From positions 62,001-126,000 of the forward strand of contig NZ_LR217725.1 in NCBI RefSeq assembly GCF_900698965.1: DNA of 64,000 nucleotides. Direction: 5' to 3'. Source of the DNA: Erwinia_E haradaeae_A (lineage in GTDB: Bacteria > Pseudomonadota > Gammaproteobacteria > Enterobacterales > Enterobacteriaceae). Below are positions 21,995 to 30,699 of this stretch, piece after piece. Each line of letters begins with the position of its first letter. Position 1 is the first letter of the stretch. Under the pieces are notes generated by a model. The model had not been told where the DNA came from, made no database searches, and saw only the letters and a program-made list of their open reading frames with translations. The position numbers were made by a program, and so were the translations under genes.

Positions 21995-22804
21995 GCGATA
22001 CCTGAATGCCTCTGAAAGATTTCTGCTTTAATAATCTAAATAAACGCATAGACAACCTAATTTCTATATATTTTATTTTGTATCAAAAACATGGATAGTA
22101 ATTTATATTATAAAAACATATTTTGAGTTGATTTAACTATAATATTGTTGAAATCATTTTTATGATTATCTTATGATGTTTGTATCATAATAAGATATTG
22201 AACGCATCTACTATATTAATAATAGTAAATTACAAAATGAATAGTAAATCACAAAATATAGTACAGTGAAAATTACCATTGAGATCTGACTGTCTCGGAT
22301 ATGATATTATGTATAGTGTGTATAATTGGTATCACATTACATTTTAATTTTTAATGTGATATAAAACAATAGGTATTAATAGGTATTAATCGATTTTTAG
22401 AATCGCCTGAAAGACAAATCGTGGTAGAGAGCTAAAACTAGCAACAGCTAGAGCTAGTTGGAATATATTAGGTGATTTCTTAAGTTAGGGCGGTATAATC
22501 TATGCTTGATCGCAGGTATTGACATACCTGCTTATCTACTGACATTGACGATAAATAAACTAGTTAATTCAATTAACTAATCAACTCATGGGAACTATCG
22601 TGAATCGCTATCTTGAATCTCAGGTAGATATAACATCCACTCTCAAGATCAGCTCAAGACAATGCACTTACTTATAAGCCTTAACAATAGCAATTCAAAC
22701 GGTTATGGTGTTTGAAATTAATCTATAATTAGATATAGATGAAAAATATGAGATAGTTCATTTTTTATTTTTATTGCATGACTACTACTGAAGATAGTAA
22801 CGAT

Positions 22805-23083
22805 CTAAGTAATTTCGTTGCAAAAATTAGATTTTTTTAGCAGGTATTGATATGGTAGAGAATTAATTGATTGTGCAATTAAGGTGTGATCCATAAAATG
22901 ACAAAAATTAGGAATATCATATACGGTGGCTGGATCGTCAGAGAGAACTAACAAGGTATCGCCATTATTTATATGACGTATAGATTTTCGTACCATCATG
23001 AGGGGCTCGGGACAGCGAAGTCCCTGTGTATCAAGAGTATATTTAGCGGTCATGATTAAAAGGTTATTATTAGGTTTTTTCAT
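22805..23083 (-). CDS. tusA: Sulfur carrier protein TusA
   Basis: TusA takes persulfide sulfur from IscS and passes it down the Tus relay for 2-thiolation of wobble uridine in certain tRNAs. The protein has 92 residues from the first ATG, against 81 in E. coli; the extra length is at both ends. The signature GLRCPEPLMMVRK is intact, with the sulfur-carrying Cys at residue 24, followed by DDPATVYDIPNFC and the C-terminal PYQYLLKK. A second in-frame ATG at residue 11 (read from 23053) is an equally possible start; neither has a clear ribosome-binding site. iscS is 24 kb away in this window. Confidence 0.94.
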   Translation of the reverse strand: MKKPNNNLLIMTAKYTLDTQGLRCPEPLMMVRKSIRHINNGDTLLVLSDDPATVYDIPNFCHFMDHTLIAQSINSLPYQYLLKKSNFCNEIT

Positions 23084-23101
23084 TAGTCTATAACTATAAA
23101 T

Positions 23102-23147
23102 AAAATAATAGCAATTATTAAATTAAAATAATAGCAATTATTAAATT
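23102..23147. repeat. Tandem duplication, 23 bp x 2
   Basis: Two perfect copies of a 23-bp unit, each with the small hairpin AATAAT-AGCA-ATTATT, stand head to tail 19 bp upstream of the longer tusA start. Confidence 0.92.
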
Positions 23148-23160
23148 AATACTAAATACT

Positions 23161-23262
23161 ATATAGTATTGATATATAGTATTGATATATAGTATTGATA
23201 TATAGTATTGATATATAAGTATTGATATAAGTATTGATATAAGTATTGATATAAGTATTGAT
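23161..23262. repeat. Compound tandem array, 13 bp x 4 then 12 bp x 4
   Basis: Four copies of ATATAGTATTGAT (23161-23212) pass without a break into copies of ATAAGTATTGAT, the first with two extra leading bases. The shared core GTATTGAT recurs eight times. The change of unit length along the array suggests two rounds of expansion from one core, in the divergent tusA/bamE control region. Confidence 0.95.
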
Positions 23263-23491
23263 ATAATTATGCTATATATTTTTTACTATCTGAATTCTAA
23301 TACATAATACAGCTTTCTCCACTATAACATAATTCAGTCAGTATACGGAAATGCATGCTTAATTATGTATTGTATAGATGATACGCCCAGTACATATTAA
23401 TCTCCAATAGTCTCCATCTTTGATCATAATCTATAGTAAACATTTAAAATTGGTAACGATAAGAATTATTATAGCGAAAAGGAATAGTATT

Positions 23492-23845
23492 ATGATAAGC
23501 TATCAAACGTTAATTACAATGCTAATTGCTCTAACGATTACCAGTGGTTGCTCCATCTCGGATAAATTAGTTTATCACCCGGATCTGATTCAAGGAAATT
23601 ATTTATCTCACAATAATTTAGTAAAAATTCGTATTGGAATGACACAAGAACAAGTCAGATCCATCTTAGGAACCCCTCAGGTTAGTGATCCATTTGGTAG
23701 TAATATTTGGTACTATGTATGTCGTCAAAAAATTCGGTATAGGCCTCTTCAACAACAAACATTAAAGTTAGTTTTTAATCATCAAGGAATCTTGACTAAT
23801 GTAAATAATCAAAGAATTATATTTACACATAGAGAGATTGGATAG
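23492..23845 (+). CDS. bamE: Outer-membrane assembly lipoprotein BamE
   Basis: BamE is a small lipoprotein of the BAM complex that inserts beta-barrel proteins into the outer membrane. I place the start at ATG 23492, preceded by AAAGGAAT; a TTG further upstream would add a basic stretch that spoils the signal peptide. The 117-residue protein has a lipoprotein signal ending in ITSGC, with the lipidated Cys at residue 20. Next comes the family core: QGNYLSHNNLVKIRIGMTQEQV, then LGTPQVSDPFGSNIWYYV, and the closing strand LKLVFNHQGILTNV. With bamC in the next block, it indicates that outer-membrane assembly is maintained. Confidence 0.95.
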   Translation: MISYQTLITMLIALTITSGCSISDKLVYHPDLIQGNYLSHNNLVKIRIGMTQEQVRSILGTPQVSDPFGSNIWYYVCRQKIRYRPLQQQTLKLVFNHQGILTNVNNQRIIFTHREIG

Positions 23846-24400
23846 CAAATCTCGCATTAATCATCTAATTATACCCATAAAGTATCCAGCGTTCTTTCGG
23901 ACAGCCTTCTGAAATTTTTTGATACTTAAAGCTATAAAGTTTTCGAAAGGTGAGATCGCACAAATTAGAGATTCCGATATATAAGATAAAATGTATATCA
24001 ATTTCTATGTTTACTAATTATATTAGACAATATCTATGTTTCCTTGTAAAATAAAAAATCAAAAAATTCTCAAAAGCAATAAAATTTAAAACAGAGTTAT
24101 TTGTATAACTAAATGCAATTGTTTATATGATTGTATTTGAATTACAGCTATTCATTATGCTATCCATAGTTAGTATATGCATAGCTTCATCGTAGATCAA
24201 ATATATTTCGCCAATAAAAAATACTAGGAGTGTTTTTTGTAAAAGACTCTAGTCTGTACAGACTCTAATTCATTTTAGAGATATAACCATTCCAAGAACT
24301 AATAATTACATCAAGTTAATCGTTGTGCGTATCTTGTGGCTACAATTGAATTATTATAATTACATTTATTCATCATGAGTGGTAATTTGTATCATTTAAT

Positions 24401-24428
24401 ATTTATAATTTATAATTTATAATTTATA
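24401..24428. repeat. Tandem array (ATTTATA)x4
   Basis: Four perfect heptanucleotide units lie about 110 bp upstream of dapA. Confidence 0.9.
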
Positions 24429-24440
24429 GTTAATATTACT

Positions 24441-24458
24441 GTGTGGTACTATATAAAT
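24441..24458. repeat. Dispersed 18-bp repeat, copy 2
   Basis: This exact copy of the 18-mer at 21123-21140 lies about 80 bp upstream of dapA, where a promoter would be expected. Confidence 0.85.
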
Positions 24459-24538
24459 AGTGATATGCAAAATATTTAGTATATGAACTATTTTTCAGAA
24501 ACACCTGTCTTAAACGTTTTGTTTTACAAGGAATGGCA

Positions 24539-25423
24539 ATGTTTAAAGGAAGCATTGTAGCATTGATCACACCAATGAATGAGCAAGGTATCGTATGTTA
24601 TAGTAGTCTAAAAAAACTCATTAATTATCATGTGAAAAGCGGAACTTCAGCTATAGTCGCTTTAGGTACGACGGGGGAATCAGCTACTTTGACTCATCAA
24701 GAACGTCGTCATGTAGTTGAACTGGTACTAAAGTTTTCCAAAGGGCGCATTCCGATCATAGTTGGTACTGGTGTAAATAGCACTGCCGAGGGTGTTTCTG
24801 TAACTAAATCTTTTGAAAATTCCGGTGTATCTGCATGCTTAAGCGTAACGCCTTACTATAATTGTCCAACACAAGAAGGACTTTATCAACATTTTAGAAT
24901 CATTGCTGAAAATACCAATCTACCGCAAATACTATACAATGTTCCTTCTCGCACCGGTGTAGATTTATTACCAAAAACCATTGCACGCCTTTCTAATATT
25001 AAAAACATTATTGGCATTAAAGAGGCCACTGGGGATTTATTACGTATCACTGAAATTCAAAAACTAGTCGCAGAGGATTTTATCCTGCTCAGTGGTGACG
25101 ATCCCACTGCATTAGATTTTATGGAACTAGGTGGGTGCGGTGTTATATCTGTAACAGCTAATATTGCTGCTGACCAGATGGCAAATCTGTGTGACGTTGT
25201 TAATCAAGGAAATATGCAACAGGCGCATTTCTTAAATCAAAAGCTAATGGGTCTTCATCGAACATTATTTATTGAACCGAATCCTATTCCTGTCAAATGG
25301 GCAGCAAAAGAGCTAGGCTTAATAGAGAGCGATATGCTGCGTTTGCCAATGACACCATTAACTAAGATTAACTGTGCTATTGTCCAACAGGCTATGGAAG
25401 ATGCCAATCTTCTTTTGACTTAA
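24539..25423 (+). CDS. dapA: 4-hydroxy-tetrahydrodipicolinate synthase
   Basis: The enzyme condenses pyruvate with aspartate semialdehyde, the first step unique to diaminopimelate and lysine. The start is ATG 24539, six bases after AAGGA; an ATG at 24533 lies too close. The 294 residues match the family (E. coli 292). Thr44 and Thr45 in GTTGES, Tyr107 in TPYYN, Tyr133 in YNVPSRTG and Schiff-base Lys161 in GIKEATG are present. In the lysine-inhibition site Ser48, Ala49, His53, Asn80 and Glu84 are kept, but the residue equivalent to E. coli His56 is Arg (motif THQERR). bamC follows 12 bp later, the enteric order. Confidence 0.98.
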   Translation: MFKGSIVALITPMNEQGIVCYSSLKKLINYHVKSGTSAIVALGTTGESATLTHQERRHVVELVLKFSKGRIPIIVGTGVNSTAEGVSVTKSFENSGVSACLSVTPYYNCPTQEGLYQHFRIIAENTNLPQILYNVPSRTGVDLLPKTIARLSNIKNIIGIKEATGDLLRITEIQKLVAEDFILLSGDDPTALDFMELGGCGVISVTANIAADQMANLCDVVNQGNMQQAHFLNQKLMGLHRTLFIEPNPIPVKWAAKELGLIESDMLRLPMTPLTKINCAIVQQAMEDANLLLT

Positions 25424-25435
25424 AGGAGTATGTAC

Positions 25436-26494
25436 ATGGCTAATGCAGGACGTCGGTCCACGATGGCGGTGATTTTAGGACTATCATTACTATCATTACT
25501 GTTATTGCTGTCTGCTTGCTCGAGCAAGACATGTGATAAAAACCAGGAAATAAGCAATTTATCCACTTTAGAAATTGATCATTCTAGGGAGTTAAAAGCC
25601 CCGCCTGGAATGATCCTTCCAACACGAAATCCGTATTTCTGTATTCCCTACATGCCCATCACAGTGGGTCAGCATTATAAACAGGTAGATCTTAAACCAC
25701 CCGTTCAGACTTCTATCAAAGGCCAACATTATGATGCTCAGATATCTGGCAATGTAGGAACCTTGATTATTAAGGACTCATCAGGTGCTACTTGGTCACA
25801 GGTAGTTCATATTTTGCAAAAAGCTAAATTTACAACTCTATATCGGCAGGATGCACGTAAAATTTTATTTACTGATTGGGTGCAATGGGCCCCTCTGCAT
25901 GATTACAAAGAGCATATCTACTCTGGGCGCTATCAAGTTTCTATCAAGAACCATGGCATTGATCAGCAAATAAAAGTAACCTTAATTAATCTGAGACGAA
26001 AAAACAAGGTGGTGAACTCCCCTGTTCAGATTCAGTATTACACCGCAAAGATGTGTAACTATATAGCTCAAAAACTAAACACGATGATAGATCAGAACCA
26101 CATGGATCCCGTGATACCTAATAGATATAAACGAAATATTCATATATATAGTAGTACTAATGATGCCGGTTTACCTAACATAATTTTATGTGCTTCTTTT
26201 GAGCATGTTTGGCGCTGGTTACCAGATATACTAAAGATATTAAGCATGGACTTAAAAGAGAGTAATTATTCACATGGGAGCTTCAAGGTAAAATATAATT
26301 CGTTAAGCAGGAAAACAATTCATAAATTAGGTGTTTCTGATATGAATTTAAAAAATGGTTACTACAAGATTCAGGTTGGCGATCTAGGCCCTTATAGTAG
26401 TTTACAATTTTTTGATCCATCAGGTCGTCTATTAAATCGATTGCAACATGAGAACATGCTTGCGGTTCTCAATCGGATTGTAACAAAAAAATAA
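25436..26494 (+). CDS. bamC: Outer-membrane assembly lipoprotein BamC (NlpB)
   Basis: BamC is a lipoprotein subunit of the BAM complex. ATG 25436 fits best because AAGGAG ends seven bases upstream; an ATG at 25430 is too close. The 352-residue protein has a lipoprotein signal with the box LLSAC and lipidated Cys28, then an unstructured lasso region containing ELKAPPGMILP, which in the family binds BamD. Two helix-grip domains follow (about 95-210 and 225-340), with TDWVQW, GRYQVS, DAGLP and the C-terminal YKIQVGDLGPYSSLQFFDP. It is more diverged than its neighbours. It forms an operon with dapA; purC, adjacent in E. coli, is now 850 bp away. Confidence 0.95.
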   Translation: MANAGRRSTMAVILGLSLLSLLLLLSACSSKTCDKNQEISNLSTLEIDHSRELKAPPGMILPTRNPYFCIPYMPITVGQHYKQVDLKPPVQTSIKGQHYDAQISGNVGTLIIKDSSGATWSQVVHILQKAKFTTLYRQDARKILFTDWVQWAPLHDYKEHIYSGRYQVSIKNHGIDQQIKVTLINLRRKNKVVNSPVQIQYYTAKMCNYIAQKLNTMIDQNHMDPVIPNRYKRNIHIYSSTNDAGLPNIILCASFEHVWRWLPDILKILSMDLKESNYSHGSFKVKYNSLSRKTIHKLGVSDMNLKNGYYKIQVGDLGPYSSLQFFDPSGRLLNRLQHENMLAVLNRIVTKK

Positions 26495-27345
26495 GTATCT
26501 CTGAACATCCTTAAACAGTAGTCTCTGTTATAACTATTGTGATAGTCTGTATGTTTAGACAAGAAATTTTAATAGTAATGTGGTGATTTTACACTAAAAT
26601 GGTTGTCCTGTGCTAGGTATCCTAGTGCAGTCTCATCTAAAAGATGTACCATTATTATATGTTATGCTCTTACTCTTTAATACTCTTTAAATTTAAATTT
26701 TGCATGTTATCTGTTGTATAATATAAATGTACATTCTGCACAATAGGGTTATTTGAGATATAGATTATAATCTAGGTTATCTCTAACCAAAGACCAAAGA
26801 ACATGGCTGATTAGCACTATATTATATATAACACCATATATATATCACACCATGTTTGATTAATGTTCACTTAAAATTATATATATTTTTATAAAATATA
26901 CTGGTATTAGTCATCTTGACTAAGGATACGCAAAAAGTAACGCACTAATCACGAAAGAGTGTAGCAAAAACTCACAATATAAGGGTTAACTATTTATTTT
27001 ATTTTTGGCTCTGGAGAGATTCAGTGAAGTATTATCAATATACAACAATATAGCCCTAATGCTGTCAAAAATACTATTTCGGTATTGCGTGAATCAAAAA
27101 AATATTTCAGTAAATGTGTTGGTTAATATATAACTGCATATCAGATTGATACGCGTGACTAGTTCTCTTCATAATTGCATTTGTTACATAAATATTAACG
27201 GATTATATATAGAGCTAGGCAATGAATCACATCATTGATGTTACATGATCATACGTTTGAATTAAAAGTTTAAGCTAGTGATTAGCACAGTGCGCACTCG
27301 CGTAAAAACGTATAGGTATTACATGATTAGAGTTGAGTAAACACG
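26495..27345. other. Gene-free spacer between bamC and purC
   Basis: This 851-bp stretch has expanded relative to the short enteric bamC-purC gap. It contains the palindrome TAGATTATAATCTA at 26761-26774 and a small hairpin (ATTTTA-CAC-TAAAAT) near 26586-26600. No gene or convincing PurR site is visible. Confidence 0.55.
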
Positions 27346-28068
27346 ATGCGTAAGATAATTGAGTTGTATCGCGGCAAAACAAAAACCCTATATAGCACGG
27401 ATAATCCGAACTTATTGGTACTAGAGTTCCGTGATGATGTGTCCGCCTTAGATGGTCAACGCATTGATCAGTTTTATCGTAAAGGGTTGATTAATAATAA
27501 GTTAAATTATTTTATAATGTCACAGTTACAGGAGGCTGGCATACCAACTCAAATCGAAGCATTATACTCTCACAATGCAATATTGGTGAAAAATCTAGAG
27601 ATGGTTCCACTGGAATTTGTATTGCGTAATCGTGCAGCAGGATCATTAGTAAAACGTTTAGGAATTGAGGAGGGTGTGCGTCTTTGTCCTCCGCTGTTTG
27701 ATTTATTTTTAAAAAATGATAGCAAGCGCGATCCTATGATCAATTCCTCCTATTGCGAGACATTTGGCTGGGTAAGTAAACATCATTTATCGCATATGCG
27801 CGAAATAACTTTCCAGAGTAATGAAATTTTAAAAAAACTGTTCTCTGCGATCGGTTTTATCTTAGTAGATTTTAAATTAGAGTTTGGCATATTTAATAAT
27901 CAAGTAATGCTAGGTGATGAATTTTCTCCTGATAGTGCTCGATTGTGGGATGCAAAAACTCTTAATAAAATGGATAAAGACCTCTACCGGCAGAACCGGC
28001 AGACTCAAGTAGGCTTAATAGAAGCTTATGAAGAAGTTGCCAACCGTTTAGGCGTAAAACTAGACTAA
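27346..28068 (+). CDS. purC: SAICAR synthetase (purine biosynthesis)
   Basis: The enzyme joins aspartate to CAIR with ATP, giving SAICAR in de novo purine synthesis. Its 240 residues compare with 237 in E. coli. The N-terminal ELYRGKTKTLYST nucleotide-binding loop, RDDVSALDG, the central VPLEFVLRNRAAGSL, and the metal-binding LVDFKLEFG and LGDEFSPDSARLWD segments are all in place. A short hairpin (ATGACCT-TAT-AGGTCAT at 28083-28099) lies 15 bp after the stop codon but lacks a T-run. No other purine gene is in the window. Confidence 0.98.
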   Translation: MRKIIELYRGKTKTLYSTDNPNLLVLEFRDDVSALDGQRIDQFYRKGLINNKLNYFIMSQLQEAGIPTQIEALYSHNAILVKNLEMVPLEFVLRNRAAGSLVKRLGIEEGVRLCPPLFDLFLKNDSKRDPMINSSYCETFGWVSKHHLSHMREITFQSNEILKKLFSAIGFILVDFKLEFGIFNNQVMLGDEFSPDSARLWDAKTLNKMDKDLYRQNRQTQVGLIEAYEEVANRLGVKLD

Positions 28069-28326
28069 TGGATGTCAATAAAATGACCTTATAGGTCATC
28101 ATAGACTATTTGGATTGTTAATCTAGATGATGATATGAGTTTCAGTAAAAAGTTTTGCCCCTAAAATTTACACTACGCAAGTAAAAGCTTCATACACTGA
28201 TTGTATTTACATAAAAATCTTATCATAGAAAACACTGAGGCCATTTACACTGATTAAGTGTAGTGTAAGATAGATCAGACTCTGAACTGGTCGTAAGTAT
28301 ACAAGTATACAAGATAAGCGCGGTCT

Positions 28327-28348
28327 TATATCATCATGCGATGATATA
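28327..28348. repeat. Inverted repeat, 9-bp arms, 4-nt loop
   Basis: TATATCATC and GATGATATA pair perfectly around ATGC. It is the first of three self-complementary sites within 90 bp. Confidence 0.75.
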
Positions 28349-28378
28349 CCATATAACATGTTCAGTGTGTTGTGATGA

Positions 28379-28416
28379 ACTTATGTGATATACATAAGTA
28401 TAAAAATATATTTTTA
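28379..28416. repeat. Adjacent hairpin and 16-bp palindrome
   Basis: ACTTATGT-GATAT-ACATAAGT (28379-28399) is followed after one base by the perfect palindrome TAAAAATATATTTTTA (28401-28416). Neither is linked to a gene end. Confidence 0.75.
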
Positions 28417-29229
28417 GGAGCGTAGGAGCATAGTAAGCGTTAGACGCCCCTTGTATAGATTAATTAGATTAATATTTTCAGGATTATTGGAATGATCCAG
28501 TATGTCCGCGCAGTAAAACAGCAGTTATGTTAGGATATAATAAAAAGTAGGATATCATAAAAACGTAGGTTATTTGTAGGTTATGGGCTAGATGTGTAAA
28601 AATTTTTAATTTAAATATCAGTCTGATGCGTTTGATATTTTTAGTTAGATCAAGTCTACATTCAATAAATGCACGCGTAAATTTTGCAAAAATATTTACA
28701 TGATGTTGTTACACCTGTAGTTTAAAATTCTTTGTATCTTTGAGGTATACTTAGAAAGAGTGACAATTTTGTCTAGTTCTTCATTAAGTACATGCATTAA
28801 TTCTTGCATAACAACACGATATTTAGTCCTGGATCTTTATGATTGTTTATAAAGAATAAAACAAATCTCAGTGTATAGACTTTCTTTAGTCTGTTATCTG
28901 TCTGTCATCCGTACATATATCACATTGTGAATATTTTCAAACAATTAGCAGCTTACTTAATAAAATACTATCAGTACCAATAGTTACTTAATAGTTAGAT
29001 TTGAATCACTTTTTTCTTTTATTTAGATAAAAACTTGTAATGTTAGTTTAACCAAACGATACGAGAACTTTTTATATTGAATTTATATTGAATAAAGGTA
29101 ATCAGACTATCTATTTAGACATAGCCTAAGTGCTTGACATGCTAAGTTGGTATAATTGTTAAAAGATTTACAAAATAACCACGGCTAACACTTACAAAGC
29201 TATCATATAGCGGGATAGGCTCTCATGCC

Positions 29230-29259
29230 TTGACAGTGTCATGGTTGCGGTAATATATG
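29230..29259 (+). promoter_or_regulatory. Candidate sigma-70 promoter for lysC
   Basis: A perfect -35 hexamer TTGACA at 29230-29235 is followed 18 bases later by TATATG (29254-29259); other -10 alignments with 15 to 17 bases are possible. A start site near 29266 would leave a leader of about 80 nt before lysC, too short for a lysine riboswitch. Confidence 0.35.
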
Positions 29260-29346
29260 TTTATATAATAAAATATGCCCATTTTACCTGCATTCTCTGT
29301 ATGTAGCTAATGTCATTCATTTTCACATCAGTTTGGCTCTCTTGTT

Positions 29347-30699
29347 ATGTCTCACAATCTTATTGTAGCGAAATTTGGCGGTAGCAGTATGGCTGATTAT
29401 ATATCTATGCAGCATAGTGCAAATATAGTGCTAAAAAACCCTGCTATACGCTTAGTGGTATTATCAGCATCTGCAGGGGTGACTAATCAGCTATGTTTGC
29501 TAGCTGTAGGTCAGCACAAAAAACAACGCACCTCCATACTCTCTCAACTGGTCCAAATGCAAGAGGCTATTATTAATCGATTGATTCACCAAGAGGTAAT
29601 TCGTAATAAAATAACTTGCATACTCAGTAATATTCAAGCTCTTTCTAAAACTGCAGAGTTTTTACAATCTTCTGAGCTAACTGATGAGTTGATTAGTTAT
29701 GGTGAGTTAATGTCTAGTTTACTTTTTGTGGAAATCCTTCGCGAGCGTAAAGTGGTAGCGGAGTGGTTTGATGTGCGTAGAGTCATGCGTACTGATGCGT
29801 GTTTTGGTTCTGCAGAGCCAAAACTGAGTATGCTTAAAGAGCTGGTTCAGCATCAACTAAAGCCTCTTGTTTCAAAGGCATTAATCGTTACACAAGGGTT
29901 TATCGGTCAAGAAGAAAAAGGACGAACCACGACTTTAGGTCGTGGAGGTAGCGACTACTCTGCAGCAATGCTTGGAGAGGCGTTAAATGTTAAAAGGATT
30001 GATATCTGGACTGATGTGTCTGGAATTTATACCGCGGATCCACGATTGGTTCCGTCTGCTAAGCGTATTGACAAGATCACTGTTAAAGAAGCGTTTACAA
30101 TGGCGACCTTTGGTGCAAAGGTATTACATCCAGGAACTCTCTTACCTGCAGTGCGCAGTAACATGTCAATATTTATTGGTTCCAGTAAGCACCCAACAGC
30201 TGGTGGCACCGTTGTATGTCATGAGAATCATAATTTACCTTTGTTTCGAGCTCTCGTTTTACGCTCTCACCAAACATTGCTAACATTACATAATATTTAT
30301 ATATTGGATACGTTTGGTTTTTTTGAAACAGTATGTCAGTTATTAATACGTCATGGCATTCATCTGGATTTAATAATGCGTTCTGAAGTAAAATTAGCAG
30401 TAACTCTAGAGGAGACCTGGTCTTTTGTCATAGCCAGTGATCTGTTAAATCCAACATTGCTGACCGAGCTTGCTGCTTGTTGTAAATTAGAGGTAGAAGA
30501 AAATTTAGCACTAGTTTCAATTATTGGAAATAAGATTTCTAGGGTTAAGAGCACTGATCAAAAACTTTTGAGTTTATTAGATTCATGCAATATACGCATG
30601 GTTTTTGACAGTTATCCTCAATTTGCGCTCTGTTTTTTAGCACCTACTAATGATGCCAAGCAGATAATACAAATGCTTCATTATAAGATATTTGAATAA
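29347..30699 (+). CDS. lysC: Aspartokinase III (lysine-sensitive type)
   Basis: The enzyme phosphorylates aspartate, the entry step to lysine, diaminopimelate, threonine and methionine. The 450 residues are collinear with E. coli LysC, offset by one. The kinase domain is intact (VAKFGGSS at the start, TTLGRGGSDYSAA, IDIWTDVSGIYTADPR). Two ACT domains occupy about 310-450. The lysine site in ACT1 is altered: E. coli M318 is Ile, L325 is Phe, S338 is His, V339 is Leu, T343 is Met and T344 is Arg, while G323, F324, D340, S345, E346 and T352 are kept. Loss of lysine inhibition is therefore plausible. No riboswitch is visible upstream. Confidence 0.97.
   Translation: MSHNLIVAKFGGSSMADYISMQHSANIVLKNPAIRLVVLSASAGVTNQLCLLAVGQHKKQRTSILSQLVQMQEAIINRLIHQEVIRNKITCILSNIQALSKTAEFLQSSELTDELISYGELMSSLLFVEILRERKVVAEWFDVRRVMRTDACFGSAEPKLSMLKELVQHQLKPLVSKALIVTQGFIGQEEKGRTTTLGRGGSDYSAAMLGEALNVKRIDIWTDVSGIYTADPRLVPSAKRIDKITVKEAFTMATFGAKVLHPGTLLPAVRSNMSIFIGSSKHPTAGGTVVCHENHNLPLFRALVLRSHQTLLTLHNIYILDTFGFFETVCQLLIRHGIHLDLIMRSEVKLAVTLEETWSFVIASDLLNPTLLTELAACCKLEVEENLALVSIIGNKISRVKSTDQKLLSLLDSCNIRMVFDSYPQFALCFLAPTNDAKQIIQMLHYKIFE

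Larger units (their letters stand above)
19304..22804. other. Gene-free stretch, 3.5 kb (largest desert)
   Basis: No gene is convincingly visible on either strand. The stretch holds many small self-complementary sites: ATTAATTGCAATTAAT at 19831-19846, CATTCTGCAGAATG at 20977-20990, ATGGATT-G-AATCCAT at 21087-21101, a 10-bp inverted repeat at 22330-22361, GCAGGTAT-TGAC-ATACCTGC at 22512-22531, and TAGTTAATT-C-AATTAACTA at 22561-22579. An 8-bp tandem array (21547-21594), a terminator-like hairpin (21965-21994) and one copy of an 18-bp dispersed repeat are listed separately. A 39-codon frame at 20706-20825 encodes a hydrophobic peptide of unknown meaning. Confidence 0.55.
23084..23491. other. 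Divergent spacer between tusA and bamE, repeat-rich
   Basis: This 408-bp region must hold the promoters of both tusA (minus) and bamE (plus). About a third of it is tandem repeat (23102-23147 and 23161-23262). AAAGGAAT at 23478-23485 serves as the bamE ribosome-binding site. Confidence 0.6.
23846..24538. other. Gene-free spacer between bamE and dapA
   Basis: About 690 bp without a gene. It contains the 14-bp palindrome AGTCTGTACAGACT at 24251-24264, the heptanucleotide array at 24401-24428 and copy 2 of the 18-bp dispersed repeat at 24441-24458. AAGGA at 24528-24532 is the dapA ribosome-binding site. Confidence 0.6.
28069..29346. other. Gene-free stretch, 1.3 kb, upstream of lysC
   Basis: No gene is visible. 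Three self-complementary sites crowd into 28327-28416. A candidate promoter lies at 29230-29259. I see none of the conserved L-box (lysine riboswitch) elements that precede lysC in E. coli. Several short hairpins occur elsewhere, for example TCTTTAT/ATAAAGA near 28834-28855. Confidence 0.55.

Noticed and set aside
23102..23262. CRISPR-like repetition
   Set aside because: The units are 12-23 bp and directly adjacent, with no spacers and no cas genes.
23420..23491. Longer bamE start at a TTG
   Set aside because: It would place a basic stretch before the lipoprotein signal; ATG 23492 has a good ribosome-binding site.
27290..27320. Possible PurR operator before purC (CGCGTAAAAACGTA)
   Set aside because: It matches the PurR consensus poorly and is not palindromic in the required way.
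29134..29156. TTGACA followed by TATAAT upstream of lysC
   Set aside because: The two hexamers are only 11 bases apart, too close for a sigma-70 promoter.
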